From Ignavibacterium sp. (GTDB lineage Bacteria > Bacteroidota > Ignavibacteria > Ignavibacteriales > Ignavibacteriaceae), in contig JAVSMP010000001.1 in NCBI GenBank assembly GCA_032027145.1, positions 1,392,903 through 1,456,902 on the forward strand: a stretch of 64,000 nt of DNA. The letters are read 5' to 3'. The notes beneath the pieces were generated by a model. It was not told the DNA's origin and did not search any database. It saw only the letters and a list, made by a program, of their open reading frames with translations. Within the stretch, counting starts at the first letter, position 1; every line of letters begins with the position of its first letter. Below are positions 1-9,332 of the stretch, one piece after another. The translations under genes and the position numbers were made by a program.

Positions 1-1
1 T

Positions 2-361
2 GATTTTAAAAATAAAATCGTGATAGTTGATTTTTGGGCAACTTGGTGCCCGCCCTGCAGAAGAGGAATTCCGGATTTAATCTCCATTCAGAATGAATTT
101 AAAAATGATGTTGTAATTATTGGTATTTCACTTGACGGAGATAAGACAATTAAAGATGTTCCGGGATTTATTAAAGATTATGGGATAAATTATCCTGTTG
201 TGTATGGAGATGAAAAGACGGTTATTGCTTATGGCGGCATTGAAGCAATTCCTACTTCTTTTGTGATTGATAAAAAAGGCAATATAGTTGATCAGCACGT
301 TGGTTTGGTTGATAAAAATGTTTATGTAAATAAGATAAAGGAATTACTTAAGAAGAAGTAA
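2..361 (+). CDS. TlpA-type thioredoxin-fold protein, 5' end cut off by the window
   Basis: This is the C-terminal part of a TlpA/ResA-like thiol-disulfide oxidoreductase. The reading frame stays open to base 2, and the residues before the GTG at 20 (NKIVIVDFWATW) read as the usual TlpA strand, so the true start lies upstream of the window. The WCPPC redox motif and the cis-proline segment IPTSFVID are both visible. Family members reduce or oxidise periplasmic protein cysteines, often for cytochrome c maturation. Export cannot be judged because the N-terminus is missing. A strong hairpin terminator follows 22 bases after the stop. Confidence 0.88.
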   Translation, partial: DFKNKIVIVDFWATWCPPCRRGIPDLISIQNEFKNDVVIIGISLDGDKTIKDVPGFIKDYGINYPVVYGDEKTVIAYGGIEAIPTSFVIDKKGNIVDQHVGLVDKNVYVNKIKELLKKK

Positions 362-383
362 TCACCAGTATTTAAAAATAAAA

Positions 384-414
384 AATCCTTATTCATAAAA
401 AACGAATAAGGATT
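384..414. terminator. Bidirectional Rho-independent terminator
   Basis: AATCCTTATTC (384-394) pairs perfectly with GAATAAGGATT (404-414) across a 9-base loop. The hairpin is followed by T residues on the plus strand and, read the other way, by T residues on the minus strand. It sits between two convergent genes and can end both transcripts. Confidence 0.9.
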
Positions 415-445
415 TTTTTTGATCCGTTTTGTGAAGTGAGAAATT

Positions 446-1483
446 TTATAAACCATCTCTTAAAAATCTTGGTTCTTCCAATGTAAGCATTACAGAAATC
501 CTGTGTGAATCATCCAATCTCTCAATAGCAGACTCATTAAATCTGGCAAATGAATAATCAATATTCAGTTTAGGTAATTTAACACCGGCGCCAACTGTAA
601 ATTGTTTAACATCGTTATAACCGCCTCTGATATATATGAGATTTTTGAATGTATATTCAAATCCTGCATGCATATCAAAACTAACCGGACCTAAATTAAA
701 GTTGGAAGCAAATTGTCTGTTTTCAAACCTAATATCAAAATCTAATGCAGGCATTAAATAACCACCCAAAAATTCAGCTACTTTATAAGCTGCGCCAATT
801 TTAAGAGTAGGTGAAACAAGCTCGTTTCTACCTGTATTCCACGCTATCAAAGTAGTGGTTGCATCCTGCAGGTTTGCGCCAAGAAAGAGATTTTCCATTG
901 GGATATAATAAGCTCCTACATCAAAACCTATTCCTGTTGCACCAAACTCTGCCAAGTCTCTTCTTATAATTTTTGCATTAACTCCCCAATAAAAATCCTC
1001 TGATTGTCTTTTTGCAAATGTAAGATAAAAAGCCCAATCCTGGTTGCTGAATTCAGTAATTCTGGAATAGTCTAATCTATCATCATTTATATCAATAATG
1101 CCATCGCCGTTTGCATCAATAAGAGCATTTCTCGTATCTGGTATTCCATCAACACCCAATCTCATTGCACTTACTCCAAAACTCATATCACCCTGAAATG
1201 GAATAGCAACTGAACCGTAATCATAATTTACAAGATTTCCGAATTGCTCCGAATGCATCAATGCAAGCTGTGGATAATTCAGGTTTGCAAGCCCTGCAGG
1301 ATTGTAATAACCGGATGTAACATCATTAGCAACAGCAACAAAAGCCCCTCCCATACCAAGAGCTCTGCCTCCAACGCCAAGCGCCATAAACTCACCGGCG
1401 TATTTTGCAATTACTGTTTGTGCATTTATTGTTGAAGCAATAAAAAGTAATGATGAGATTATTAAAAATGATTTTTTTAGCAT
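446..1483 (-). CDS. PorV/PorQ-family outer-membrane beta-barrel protein
   Basis: The 345-residue protein has a Sec signal peptide ending near AQT (about residue 22). It then has the family N-terminal pattern GGRALGMGGAFVAVANDVTS followed by YYNPAGLA, typical of PorV/PorQ/UPF0164 (FadL-like) barrels. In T9SS bacteria such proteins help release or anchor secreted proteins, but many Ignavibacteria paralogs have no assigned partner. The start is supported by AGGAG nine bases upstream of ATG and by a promoter-like pair at 1525-1554. The gene stands alone between a terminator and gpmA. A second family member is encoded at 49468-50463. Confidence 0.8.
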   Translation of the reverse strand: MLKKSFLIISSLLFIASTINAQTVIAKYAGEFMALGVGGRALGMGGAFVAVANDVTSGYYNPAGLANLNYPQLALMHSEQFGNLVNYDYGSVAIPFQGDMSFGVSAMRLGVDGIPDTRNALIDANGDGIIDINDDRLDYSRITEFSNQDWAFYLTFAKRQSEDFYWGVNAKIIRRDLAEFGATGIGFDVGAYYIPMENLFLGANLQDATTTLIAWNTGRNELVSPTLKIGAAYKVAEFLGGYLMPALDFDIRFENRQFASNFNLGPVSFDMHAGFEYTFKNLIYIRGGYNDVKQFTVGAGVKLPKLNIDYSFARFNESAIERLDDSHRISVMLTLEEPRFLRDGL

Positions 1484-1524
1484 ATACTAAATCTCCTGTC
1501 AGCAAAGGTTATAAACTTGGTTGA

Positions 1525-1554
1525 GAAAATTAGCAATCTACGTGTTAATGTCAA
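1525..1554 (-). promoter_or_regulatory. Candidate promoter of the PorV-like gene
   Basis: On the minus strand TTGACA (1554-1549) is separated by 16 bases from TAATTTTC (1532-1525), one base off the TAnnTTTG -7 box of Bacteroidota sigma factors. It lies about 40 bases upstream of the ATG at 1483. The same arrangement recurs upstream of two TetR genes in this window. Confidence 0.5.
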
Positions 1555-1633
1555 GGCTAAATTATTTAGAGGAAGAGCTTGTCTTCAATCTGAATACAAA
1601 AATATTTCAAAAACTTTCGCTGATTGACAATTA

Positions 1634-2380
1634 TTACTTTACTTTTCCCTGATTAGCAACTGCTGCTGCAGCTTTTGCTATTTCTTCCTGATTGCCAAGA
1701 TAATAATTTCTTATTGATTTTAGGTTTGAATCCAGTTCATAAACTAAGGGAATTCCTGTCGGAATATTCAGTTCCACTATATCCTTTTCAGAAACATTAT
1801 CAAGATATTTTAATAATGCCCTCAGACTGTTCCCGTGTGCAGTTATCAATACTTTTTTACCTGATTTGACCATTGGTGAAATTGTATTTTCCCAATAGGG
1901 AACAAAACGTGCAACTGTATCTTTTAAACATTCTGTTAATGGAAGTTCATTCTCTTTCAATTCGGCATAACGTGGATCTTTGCCAGGGAATCTGTCATCA
2001 CTTGTTTCTAATGCCGGAGGTTGAATATCATAACTTCTTCTCCAGATTTTTACCTGATCTTCTCCGAATTTTTGTGCTGTTTCTGCTTTATTTAATCCTT
2101 GCAGTGCTCCATAATGTCTTTCGTTTAATCTCCAGTTACGGATAACAGGAATCCACATTAAATCTAATTCATCAAGAGTTATCCACAATGTTCTGATAGC
2201 CCTTTTTAATACCGATGTATAAGCGATATCAAATTTATATCCTTCTGATTTCAGAACCTGTCCGGCTTTTTTTGCTTCATCCAATCCTTTTTCAGATAGA
2301 TCAACATCTGTCCAGCCGGTAAAGCGATTTTCTTTATTCCAGCTACTTTCACCATGACGCAGCAAAACTACTTTATACAT
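1634..2380 (-). CDS. gpmA: 2,3-bisphosphoglycerate-dependent phosphoglycerate mutase
   Basis: This cytoplasmic glycolytic enzyme interconverts 3- and 2-phosphoglycerate through a phosphohistidine. Its 248 residues match the usual GpmA length. The RHGES motif puts the phosphorylated histidine at H9. The [16 protein letters not shown] segment, [13 protein letters not shown] (E87, H89) and [14 protein letters not shown] (second catalytic histidine) are all intact. GGAG lies seven bases before the ATG. It appears to be a single-gene unit; the 278 bases upstream carry only a weak promoter-like box. Confidence 0.97.
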   Translation of the reverse strand: MYKVVLLRHGESSWNKENRFTGWTDVDLSEKGLDEAKKAGQVLKSEGYKFDIAYTSVLKRAIRTLWITLDELDLMWIPVIRNWRLNERHYGALQGLNKAETAQKFGEDQVKIWRRSYDIQPPALETSDDRFPGKDPRYAELKENELPLTECLKDTVARFVPYWENTISPMVKSGKKVLITAHGNSLRALLKYLDNVSEKDIVELNIPTGIPLVYELDSNLKSIRNYYLGNQEEIAKAAAAVANQGKVK

Positions 2381-2420
2381 TTTATCTCCAGATTTTAAGT
2401 TTAAATTTTAAGCTGTTAAT

Positions 2421-2428
2421 CAAAAATA
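2421..2428 (-). promoter_or_regulatory. Possible -7 box of gpmA
   Basis: The minus strand reads TATTTTTG here, a match to TAnnTTTG, about 40 bases upstream of the gpmA ATG. No convincing -33 box was seen at the right distance, so this is weak. I see nothing else in 2381-2658. Confidence 0.3.
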
Positions 2429-2658
2429 CGGAATGATGTTCGAAGTAAAAAAATGTTTAACAATCAGAAAATAATTATTAAACCTTTGCAGTAATAATTA
2501 AATGACCTTGCTGACGTAAAGTAAACCTGTTCCGGAGAGGTATTACACAAAGACTCTGATACAAGTAATATCAACTGAGTAAAATCATAACAGAATTATA
2601 CAGAGAATGTAAATTGTACGGATAATACAGAGCATATTTTATCTGTTAACATATAGTG

Positions 2659-3603
2659 TCAAATCAAACTGAAACTCTTAAGAATCAAAATACCTGCTGA
2701 AATTGTAAAGACAGATCCAAGTGTTGTTATCATAATAATGTTTCCTGCAAGTTTGGAATTTGCCCCCATCGCATCAGCCATAACAAAACTTGCTATTGCG
2801 GTTGGACAGCCGAAAACAATAAACAATATCCCAAGGTCGTTGCCTCTGTATCCGTAAAAATATGCAATAAGAGTTAATATTGACGGCAGTAAAATTATTT
2901 TTATTGTTGATGCTGTAAAGGCAAGTGTTGAAGCTTTTTTGAGATTCTCCAGATTCAGCGATCCGCCGATTCCAACAAGTGCAAGTGGTAAAGCAAGTTC
3001 TGCAAAATAGTTACCTGTTGATTCTAATAATGCAGGCAGTTTTAATTTGAAAAAAGAAATTGGAAGAGAAACGAGAAAGGCAAGTATAAGCGGGTTTAAT
3101 AATATTTCAAGTGTAATAGCTCGCATTTTAATTTTTCCCTGATGCTTCGGAACAGTTAAAACAATTACCGCAAGTATATTGTAAACCGGAAGCAAAAAAG
3201 CCAATACCAATGTAGCTTTACCTAAAGCTTCTGCACTGAATAAATTAGAGATAATTGCAAGTCCAACAATAGCATAGTTGCCCCTGAAAGCTCCCTGAAT
3301 AAATGCACTTTTATCTTCGGGTCTTTTTATAAACGGGATAGTGCCGAGCCAGATAATGATATAGGTAAGTATAGTTCCAAGTATAATAAAAATTATTTGG
3401 TCAGCATCAAAAACTTGTGTCATGTCTAATCGTGCAATTTCCAGAAAAACGAAAACAGGTAATGATATCTGAAATACAAACTTTGCTGTTACATCAACAA
3501 ATGCTTCATTAATTATTTTTAGTTTTCTGGCAAGATATCCTACTGCAATAATCAGAAAGACTGGTGCAACAATGTTTGCGGTAAATACAATATTATCAAA
3601 CAT
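2659..3603 (-). CDS. AEC-family (auxin efflux carrier-like) transporter
   Basis: The protein is 314 residues long and almost entirely hydrophobic, with about ten predicted membrane segments in two halves separated by a short polar stretch. This is the layout of the AEC/MleP family (PF03547). The N-terminal VAPVFLIIAVGYLARKLKIINE and the helix-breaking segments near FGCPTAIASFVMA fit. Known bacterial members move malate, malonate or other carboxylates; the substrate here cannot be read. It follows the thioesterase gene by 15 bases, so the two are probably co-transcribed. Confidence 0.85.
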   Translation of the reverse strand: MFDNIVFTANIVAPVFLIIAVGYLARKLKIINEAFVDVTAKFVFQISLPVFVFLEIARLDMTQVFDADQIIFIILGTILTYIIIWLGTIPFIKRPEDKSAFIQGAFRGNYAIVGLAIISNLFSAEALGKATLVLAFLLPVYNILAVIVLTVPKHQGKIKMRAITLEILLNPLILAFLVSLPISFFKLKLPALLESTGNYFAELALPLALVGIGGSLNLENLKKASTLAFTASTIKIILLPSILTLIAYFYGYRGNDLGILFIVFGCPTAIASFVMADAMGANSKLAGNIIMITTLGSVFTISAGILILKSFSLI

Positions 3604-3618
3604 TTTTTATGCTTTAAA

Positions 3619-4056
3619 TTAATTGTTTTTTAGTGATTCAATAAGTGATTTAAACTTTTCAGGTACCTGAACAAGTTTATTGGTGTTATAATCAAAGAAA
3701 GCTATACCGGTTTTAACACGCGCAATTTCTTTTCCATTTGATTTATTAGTTATTTTAAAAAAGAAATCGCATCCTGTTTTAATAAAGTTATCAACTGTAA
3801 CATCAAATACAAGAATATCGCCATGATATCCTTGGGATTTATACTGAATTGCAGCATCAAACATTATTATTCCTGCGCCTTCAGTATCAACTTCACTATA
3901 TCCCCAGTTTTTAAGGAATAATATTCTTGCCTCATGAACCATTGATAAAATTGAATCATTACTTAAGTGCCCGGCAAAGTTTACATCATAAACACGGACA
4001 GAAATATCTGTTATAAATAGAAACTTGCCCGGCAAGTCAATTCTGATTCTCTGCAT
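3619..4056 (-). CDS. Acyl-CoA thioesterase, hotdog fold (4HBT/YbgC-like)
   Basis: This 145-residue hotdog-fold protein has the 4HBT active-site pattern YDVNFAGHLSND: an Asp-x-Asn-x-x-Gly-His arrangement, with the first acidic residue the likely catalytic one. Later strands such as IMFDAAIQYKSQGYHGDIL agree with the fold. Such enzymes hydrolyse acyl-CoA or acyl-ACP thioesters in the cytoplasm; chain length is not predictable. It is the first gene of a likely two-gene unit with the AEC transporter. Confidence 0.82.
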   Translation of the reverse strand: MQRIRIDLPGKFLFITDISVRVYDVNFAGHLSNDSILSMVHEARILFLKNWGYSEVDTEGAGIIMFDAAIQYKSQGYHGDILVFDVTVDNFIKTGCDFFFKITNKSNGKEIARVKTGIAFFDYNTNKLVQVPEKFKSLIESLKNN

Positions 4057-4250
4057 TGAATCCTCATAATTTTTTTTTGCAATGTAAAAATAAAGAAAAG
4101 GGAATAATGATTTAGTAAAAAATATAGTTTATCAGACTTCTGGAAAATTATTCTTAAAATTAAAAAGCTGGGAATGCCATTCGGTTTAAAAAAGAAGAAT
4201 TACCACAGTCTCGCGTTATTTTGAATCTGTTATCAGTTAGGATTTGCTGT

Positions 4251-5537
4251 TTATACTATTTGATAAACTGTAATTGGATTAGGAACTCCTTTTATTGTAA
4301 TATCATCATGATTTATAGGTTCATTTTCCAACGCTACTCGTTTGTAAACTTCATCTGAAATAAGAATGACAGAGTTAAGCTCTTTGTTTATCTGTTCTAA
4401 TCTTGCAGCAATGATTACAGGTTGTCCGGTAACAGAATACTGTTTTCTCTCGCTGGTACCAACATTTCCTGTAACAACTTCACCGGCATTTATTCCAATT
4501 CTGATAACTGTATCAGGAAGCAATCCTTTTTCATTTCTGCGTTTAAGTTCTTTATAGATTTCGAGAGAAGCATTAACAGCTGATTGGCAATCATTTTTGT
4601 GTTCAATTGGTGCACCGAATATTGCCATTAATCCATCACCCATAATTTGATTAACTATACCTTTATGTTTGTTTATAATTTCAATCATAAAAGAAAATAC
4701 GTTGTTTTGATATGCAATGATTTCTTCAGGCGATTTATTCTGGGCAAAGATTGAAAAATTTCTTATATCAATAAACATTATTACAGCAAATCTAGTGCGG
4801 CTTTGAACTTCATAATGATTCTCTACAAGCTCATCGACAATTTCCCTTGATATCTGTTGACCGAATAATTTTTGAATTTCATTTCTTTCGGATTGAGCTT
4901 TGTAGTATTTCAATAAACCTCTTTTTATATGAACAGTAATTAATCCTGCTGTATGTCCTGAAATAAACAATAATGCAGCTGTTCCGATATGTATTGGAAA
5001 GATTGATAAGGAATCAAAAACTTCCGAAGGTCTACTGGTTAAATACAAAGCTATTATAATATACTGTAAAGCCGCCATAGTGCCTGAAAATAAACAGAGT
5101 TTAAAATCAAGTTCTAACGCACTAAGCATTATTATTAAAAAGTAGAGAAGTGAAACAGGCGTAAAAAGCGGATACATTGATGGTAAATTGAATGAGTAGA
5201 TTATAAGAACAACACTGGGGATACTTATTTCAGTAAAGGCATTGATATATCTTATTAATATAAAAGCTTTTACCCCGTATTTATTCCATTTTTTTGCGGC
5301 GCGGCTTACAAAGATTGCTCTTACAAATATTACAGCAAGAATAAGAAGAGTAATTTCAATTGTGATTGAAAATTGAGAAACATCTTTAAAGTGTTTTGCA
5401 AAAGCAATTGATAACAGTAAAACAACAATAATCAGGAAACCAATTATTCCTGCAAGAACTTTTGAACGGAAGCTTTCGTTAGAAATTATTTCTTCTGTAA
5501 AAATTTCTTCAAAGATTTTCTCATTAGTATTTTTCAT
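4251..5537 (-). CDS. Membrane-anchored class III adenylate/guanylate cyclase-like protein
   Basis: The 428-residue protein has about six N-terminal membrane segments (roughly residues 25-205), a short helical linker and a C-terminal class III cyclase homology domain (about 245-428). Both metal-binding aspartates are visible, in FIDIRNFS and IMGDGLMAIFG, as is the glycine-rich IRIGINAGEVVTGNVG. The usual substrate-selecting Lys is Gln (NQIMGDG). The segment normally written GDxVNxAxR is GQPVIIAARLEQ, so the transition-state Asn is Ile while the Arg remains. The protein may make cAMP with altered efficiency or act as a nucleotide sensor. It appears monocistronic. Confidence 0.85.
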   Translation of the reverse strand: MKNTNEKIFEEIFTEEIISNESFRSKVLAGIIGFLIIVVLLLSIAFAKHFKDVSQFSITIEITLLILAVIFVRAIFVSRAAKKWNKYGVKAFILIRYINAFTEISIPSVVLIIYSFNLPSMYPLFTPVSLLYFLIIMLSALELDFKLCLFSGTMAALQYIIIALYLTSRPSEVFDSLSIFPIHIGTAALLFISGHTAGLITVHIKRGLLKYYKAQSERNEIQKLFGQQISREIVDELVENHYEVQSRTRFAVIMFIDIRNFSIFAQNKSPEEIIAYQNNVFSFMIEIINKHKGIVNQIMGDGLMAIFGAPIEHKNDCQSAVNASLEIYKELKRRNEKGLLPDTVIRIGINAGEVVTGNVGTSERKQYSVTGQPVIIAARLEQINKELNSVILISDEVYKRVALENEPINHDDITIKGVPNPITVYQIV

Positions 5538-5981
5538 TTAGTCTGATAATTATTCAAAACCAAAAAATGATCCTTATTTAAATTTTATTTTCAGTGAATC
5601 AATTCACTTTCTTACAAACTTGTAAACCTTAGTTTATATAAAAATAAACCATAGAAAATTGTAGTAAAAAAACTGAATGATGAAATTTAATAAATAACCT
5701 GAATAAATCTCTAAATGTTTCAAACTCAGTTATCAGAAATATTGTTTTTTTATGGTGTTTGAGAAACTGCAAGTTTGTTTTTCTTTGAATCTTACTATTG
5801 GGGCTATGAATCCAATAAATTTGTTGTTAAACACTTCTCTCAAGTTTTCAAATATCTAACTATCCGTGCCAAATCTGTTTAATAATTTTCAAACAATTAA
5901 AAGCATCTGATTATAATATTAGATTTATCAATCTCAAAATTACACTTGAGAAAATCAGTTAAGTAATTCAGCTTAAATATT
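5538..5981. other. Gene-free AT-rich stretch upstream of the cyclase
   Basis: I find no supportable coding sequence or RNA gene in these 440 bases. The only structure noted is the short palindrome at 5593-5608. The remainder of the 1-kb gap holds the DUF6448 pseudogene. Confidence 0.5.
5593..5608. promoter_or_regulatory. Palindrome upstream of the cyclase gene
   Basis: AGTGAATCAATTCACT is a perfect palindrome with 7-base arms around CA, lying about 55 bases upstream of the cyclase ATG (minus strand). It is the right size for a dimeric regulator's operator. No second copy was noticed in the window. Confidence 0.35.
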
Positions 5982-6419
5982 TTAATGTTTCAGTTTAAGT
6001 TTCAGATATTCACCGATTAATATTGCTGTTGGATAGGTTACTTCTTCTTCTTTTTTATCGTGCAATTTCAGATATGCAGCAAATATTGCAGAGTCAAATT
6101 ACCTATCAGCAGGTTTAAGCCTTGTATAAGTTCGCCTTCTCCAGTCCGATGAATGCGCACTACAGTTTCAAAGAAATATATATCGGCAAGCTCCCGAGTT
6201 TCTTTGCCAGATTTTCTGACAGCAATAGTTTTTTCATAAGCATTTTTATATAATCTTCATAAGTTTACTGCACCATATAAAAACATAATTTACATTATGG
6301 GATTTAATCGCTTTAATAGCTGTTTTAACAACCAGCCATCTATTTCATCGCAATGAACGGAGGCACTGCTGCCTAATAAAAATATATTTACTAATACCAA
6401 CAAAGAATTTTTCAAAATA
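5982..6419 (-). pseudogene. Frameshifted DUF6448-family secreted protein
   Basis: Reading all three minus-strand frames rebuilds one protein: a signal-peptide-like start, then SASVHCDEIDGW, VVKTAIKAIKSHNVNYVFIW, TYEDYIKNAYEKTIAVRK, SGKETRELADIYFFETVVRI, HRTGEGE and YTRLKPADR. These pieces match, in order, the conserved core of DUF6448 proteins (CDxxDGPVVK, IW, ELADxYFFETLVRIHRAGEG, YTGLKPAG). At least three frame changes and an internal stop separate them, and the tail after LKPADR does not match what I recall of the family. The gene is therefore dead. No intact copy is present in this window. Confidence 0.85.
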
Positions 6420-6533
6420 AACTAAAGACTTGGTCTCTTAAAAAATCCTTTCATAATATCAACTCTCACTTAACCTAAAATAACTCAGATTAAATCATTG
6501 AACTATTGACAAAATTTATTTTTTTTTGCATAC

Positions 6534-7877
6534 TCAAAATGCATGATCAACGAACATTTGTGTATAAAATCCCTCCCGGCTGAAAGCTCCGTCAATTCTC
6601 AGTAATAGGTTATTCATAAATATTCTTAGCCCTCCACCTGCACTCCATTTCATATCTGAATGTAAAGTTAATAAATCCCAAGCAGGTGCAACTCTGCCAA
6701 TTTCTCCAAAAACAGCAAACTGCAGCCAGTGAACATTTAGCCCTTCTGTAACCGACCAATAACCAAAAGGATTCCAGTCAATGATTTGTCTATATTCTGC
6801 CCCGTAATAGATAGCAGCTCTGTCATTAAATCTTCCCTCATAAAAAGCACGCAAACGATACCTTCCGCCGAGATAAGCTCCGGTGTAAGGAGGAGGACGA
6901 TGATATTGTTTGATTTCATTTCCATTTAGTTCTGTCCCAATCACATCGTAACTGTTCCAGGTAAGAGTGTTGATAGTCCAAAAACTTAATGCCAGTACTT
7001 TTGGAAGCGATTTTTTATCAGAAATAATTTCGTGAAGAGGCAGATACCATCTTAAATCAGTTTCTACAACGCTCCAGGGTGTCATTGTATTAAACCAACC
7101 GAAGTCTCTTCTGAAAGCAAACTTTTGAAAGCTACCACGTGTTGGATTAACATAAAAATCAGTGTTTTCTCTCGTTAATGCAAATTCAATTCCGTTTGTA
7201 GCTAATGAAACTCTCTTTCTGTAAAATGGTTTTATATCAATGAAAGTTCTACCGCTTTTGAAAGGGTTCCAATGAGTTCCCCCCATCTCACCGGATTTTA
7301 AAATTCCGTTTTCAAGTTTGGTTGAAAAATATACTTCATCTTTACCATGTCCAACAGGAAGCAGAAATCTGAATTTAATTTCGTACCATTGATCATAACC
7401 ACTTGCTTCTATGTAGTCATTCTTATCCGATTCATTACTACCTGCTCGAAATTGTGGATCACTCCCAGGTGGAGAGTTCGGCGGATCTTTGTAAATATTT
7501 ATAACGCCAAAGTATCCGCCAAGTAAGTCGGGGGTTATATAAATTCGCGGATAAAATGGCAGATAAAATTCTCTGAATTGAATAAACCCGTATTTAGTCC
7601 CGTTTGTGCTTATCAGACCGCCCGCATAAAGAGACATATTACTCTGCGATAGACCTTGAACTCCAATAAATCCACCAACTGCCCAGCCAAATATTTCGCT
7701 GTAAAGTGCAAATGGCAGGGCAGAAACTGTAACATTGGATATTTCTATCTCAGCAGAGTCTCCTTCAGTGGAATTAGTTTTGTAATGACTTTTTTGTGAA
7801 GATAAAGAGTCGGAAACTGCTTGTGCGTTTACTTCCAAAGCAAAACAGACAGCTAATATTAAAAAATAATAGATCAT
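6534..7877 (-). CDS. BamA/TamA-type (Omp85) outer-membrane barrel without POTRA domains
   Basis: The 447-residue protein begins with a signal peptide (cleavage near NAQA, residue ~19), then a barrel with the D15/Omp85 landmark LGGRYRLRAFYEGRFNDRAAIYYGAEYR region (positions about 340-367) and a C-terminal phenylalanine (VDHAF). No POTRA repeat precedes the barrel, so it is the short bacterial surface-antigen form rather than BamA itself. It lies 76 bases downstream of the inositol-phosphate synthase gene on the same strand and might be read with that operon. Its cargo, lipid or protein, is unknown. Confidence 0.75.
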   Translation of the reverse strand: MIYYFLILAVCFALEVNAQAVSDSLSSQKSHYKTNSTEGDSAEIEISNVTVSALPFALYSEIFGWAVGGFIGVQGLSQSNMSLYAGGLISTNGTKYGFIQFREFYLPFYPRIYITPDLLGGYFGVINIYKDPPNSPPGSDPQFRAGSNESDKNDYIEASGYDQWYEIKFRFLLPVGHGKDEVYFSTKLENGILKSGEMGGTHWNPFKSGRTFIDIKPFYRKRVSLATNGIEFALTRENTDFYVNPTRGSFQKFAFRRDFGWFNTMTPWSVVETDLRWYLPLHEIISDKKSLPKVLALSFWTINTLTWNSYDVIGTELNGNEIKQYHRPPPYTGAYLGGRYRLRAFYEGRFNDRAAIYYGAEYRQIIDWNPFGYWSVTEGLNVHWLQFAVFGEIGRVAPAWDLLTLHSDMKWSAGGGLRIFMNNLLLRIDGAFSREGFYTQMFVDHAF

Positions 7878-7953
7878 ACTTATTTAAAATGTTAGTTTGT
7901 ATTAACAGTATAATTGGTTAAGATAATATTCTGATATGCTGCAACTATACCAT

Positions 7954-9297
7954 TTATTCGTAACAATCACTCTCTTCCACAATATGCTCCACACCATTAG
8001 ATTCAAGATGAGTAATGGGTGTTTCGTTCATCAGTTTTCTTAAAGTATTTTTTAATTTCATTGATTGAATAAATAGATCATGTTCGGGAACAACATTTTC
8101 TGAATGCATTGGACTTTTGAAAAACAGCGACATCCATTCTTGAATACCCTTCATATTACTGCGAAGTGCCAAATCTGCAAAAAGAATAACATCAAGCATA
8201 ATTGGTGCAGCAAGAATTGAATCGCGGCATAAAAAGTTAATCTTCAATTCCATTGGATAACCGAGCCAGCCAAAAATATCAATATTATCCCAGCCTTCTT
8301 TATTATCTCCGCGGGGAGGATAATAATTTATTCTAACCTTATGGTAGTAATCAGAGTAAAGTTCTTCGTAGAGTTCCGGCTGTAATATTGAATTAAGGAC
8401 TGATAATTTACTTTCTTCTTTTGTCTTGAATGAGCCGGGGTCGTCAAGAACTTCACCGTCTCTATTTCCTAAAATATTGTTAGAAAACCAGCCGTTTAAT
8501 CCCAGCAGCCTCATCTTTAACATGGGTGCAATAACAGTTTTTATCAGCGTTTGACCAGTCTTAAAATCCTTTCCAGCAACCGGAACGTTCATTTCGTTTG
8601 CAAAGTCAACTATTGCAGAAATATCAACACTTAAATTTGGCGAACCATTAACATAGGCAGCTCCTTCGGCTACTGATGCAAAAGCATAAAGCATACTTGG
8701 AGAAATATCTGGATCATTATTAATCATTCCACTGATAAAATTCTCTTTTGTCGAATGAACTTCCTTCTGTTCAATATAAGTTTCTGTACTGCCTGCCCAA
8801 ATAACCACAATCCGGTCGAGAGAGTTTGTTTTCTTGAAAGACTGAATATCCTCTCTTAATTGCATCATTAAATCATATTTGTTTTTACCGGTTTTGATAT
8901 AGCTGCCTTCTAATCTTTTTACAAAATTATGATCGAAGACTCCCCGCATTGACTTTATAGATTTTAATTCATCGGCAACATTGTTTAGATCAGTATCATT
9001 AAGTACCTTGGCATATTTAGCTGCTTCCAGAGAATTTTCATCTCTGATATCCCAGCCGCCGAATACTAAATCCTCGATTGCAGTAAAAGGTACAAAATCT
9101 TTAATGAATGGGAAATTATGATCAGACCTTTTCCCGATTCTGATTTTTCCCAATTGGGTTAATGAGCCAACGGGACGAGCTAAATTTTTTCTGATTGCAA
9201 AAATGCCGGCTAAAAAAGTTGTGGATACAGCTCCATTCAGTCCAACAATCAGAACGCCCAATTTGTTATCTGGTTTTTCAATTTTATAAGCTTCCAT
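7954..9297 (-). CDS. ino1: Inositol-3-phosphate (myo-inositol-1-phosphate) synthase
   Basis: This NAD-dependent enzyme converts glucose 6-phosphate to inositol phosphate, the committed step to inositol lipids and solutes. The 447-residue protein starts with the Rossmann motif GVLIVGLNGAVSTTFLAG. It carries the family signatures VAGKDFKTGQTLIKTV, LLGLNGWFSNNILGNRDG and LKINFLCRDSILAAPIMLDV. Inositol phosphate is rare in bacteria, so this gene sets the theme of the whole operon. It is the last core gene of the run, 35 bases after the HAD phosphatase gene. Confidence 0.93.
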   Translation of the reverse strand: MEAYKIEKPDNKLGVLIVGLNGAVSTTFLAGIFAIRKNLARPVGSLTQLGKIRIGKRSDHNFPFIKDFVPFTAIEDLVFGGWDIRDENSLEAAKYAKVLNDTDLNNVADELKSIKSMRGVFDHNFVKRLEGSYIKTGKNKYDLMMQLREDIQSFKKTNSLDRIVVIWAGSTETYIEQKEVHSTKENFISGMINNDPDISPSMLYAFASVAEGAAYVNGSPNLSVDISAIVDFANEMNVPVAGKDFKTGQTLIKTVIAPMLKMRLLGLNGWFSNNILGNRDGEVLDDPGSFKTKEESKLSVLNSILQPELYEELYSDYYHKVRINYYPPRGDNKEGWDNIDIFGWLGYPMELKINFLCRDSILAAPIMLDVILFADLALRSNMKGIQEWMSLFFKSPMHSENVVPEHDLFIQSMKLKNTLRKLMNETPITHLESNGVEHIVEESDCYE

Positions 9298-9332
9298 TTT
9301 ATACTCCTATCTGTATTTTGTTAAAATATTCT

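Noticed and set aside
1244-1435. Plus-strand open frames inside minus-strand genes (also 1675-1869, 27476-27940, 48313-48567)
   Set aside because: They lie opposite well-recognised genes, have no ribosome site or recognisable domain, and mirror the codon bias of the true frame.
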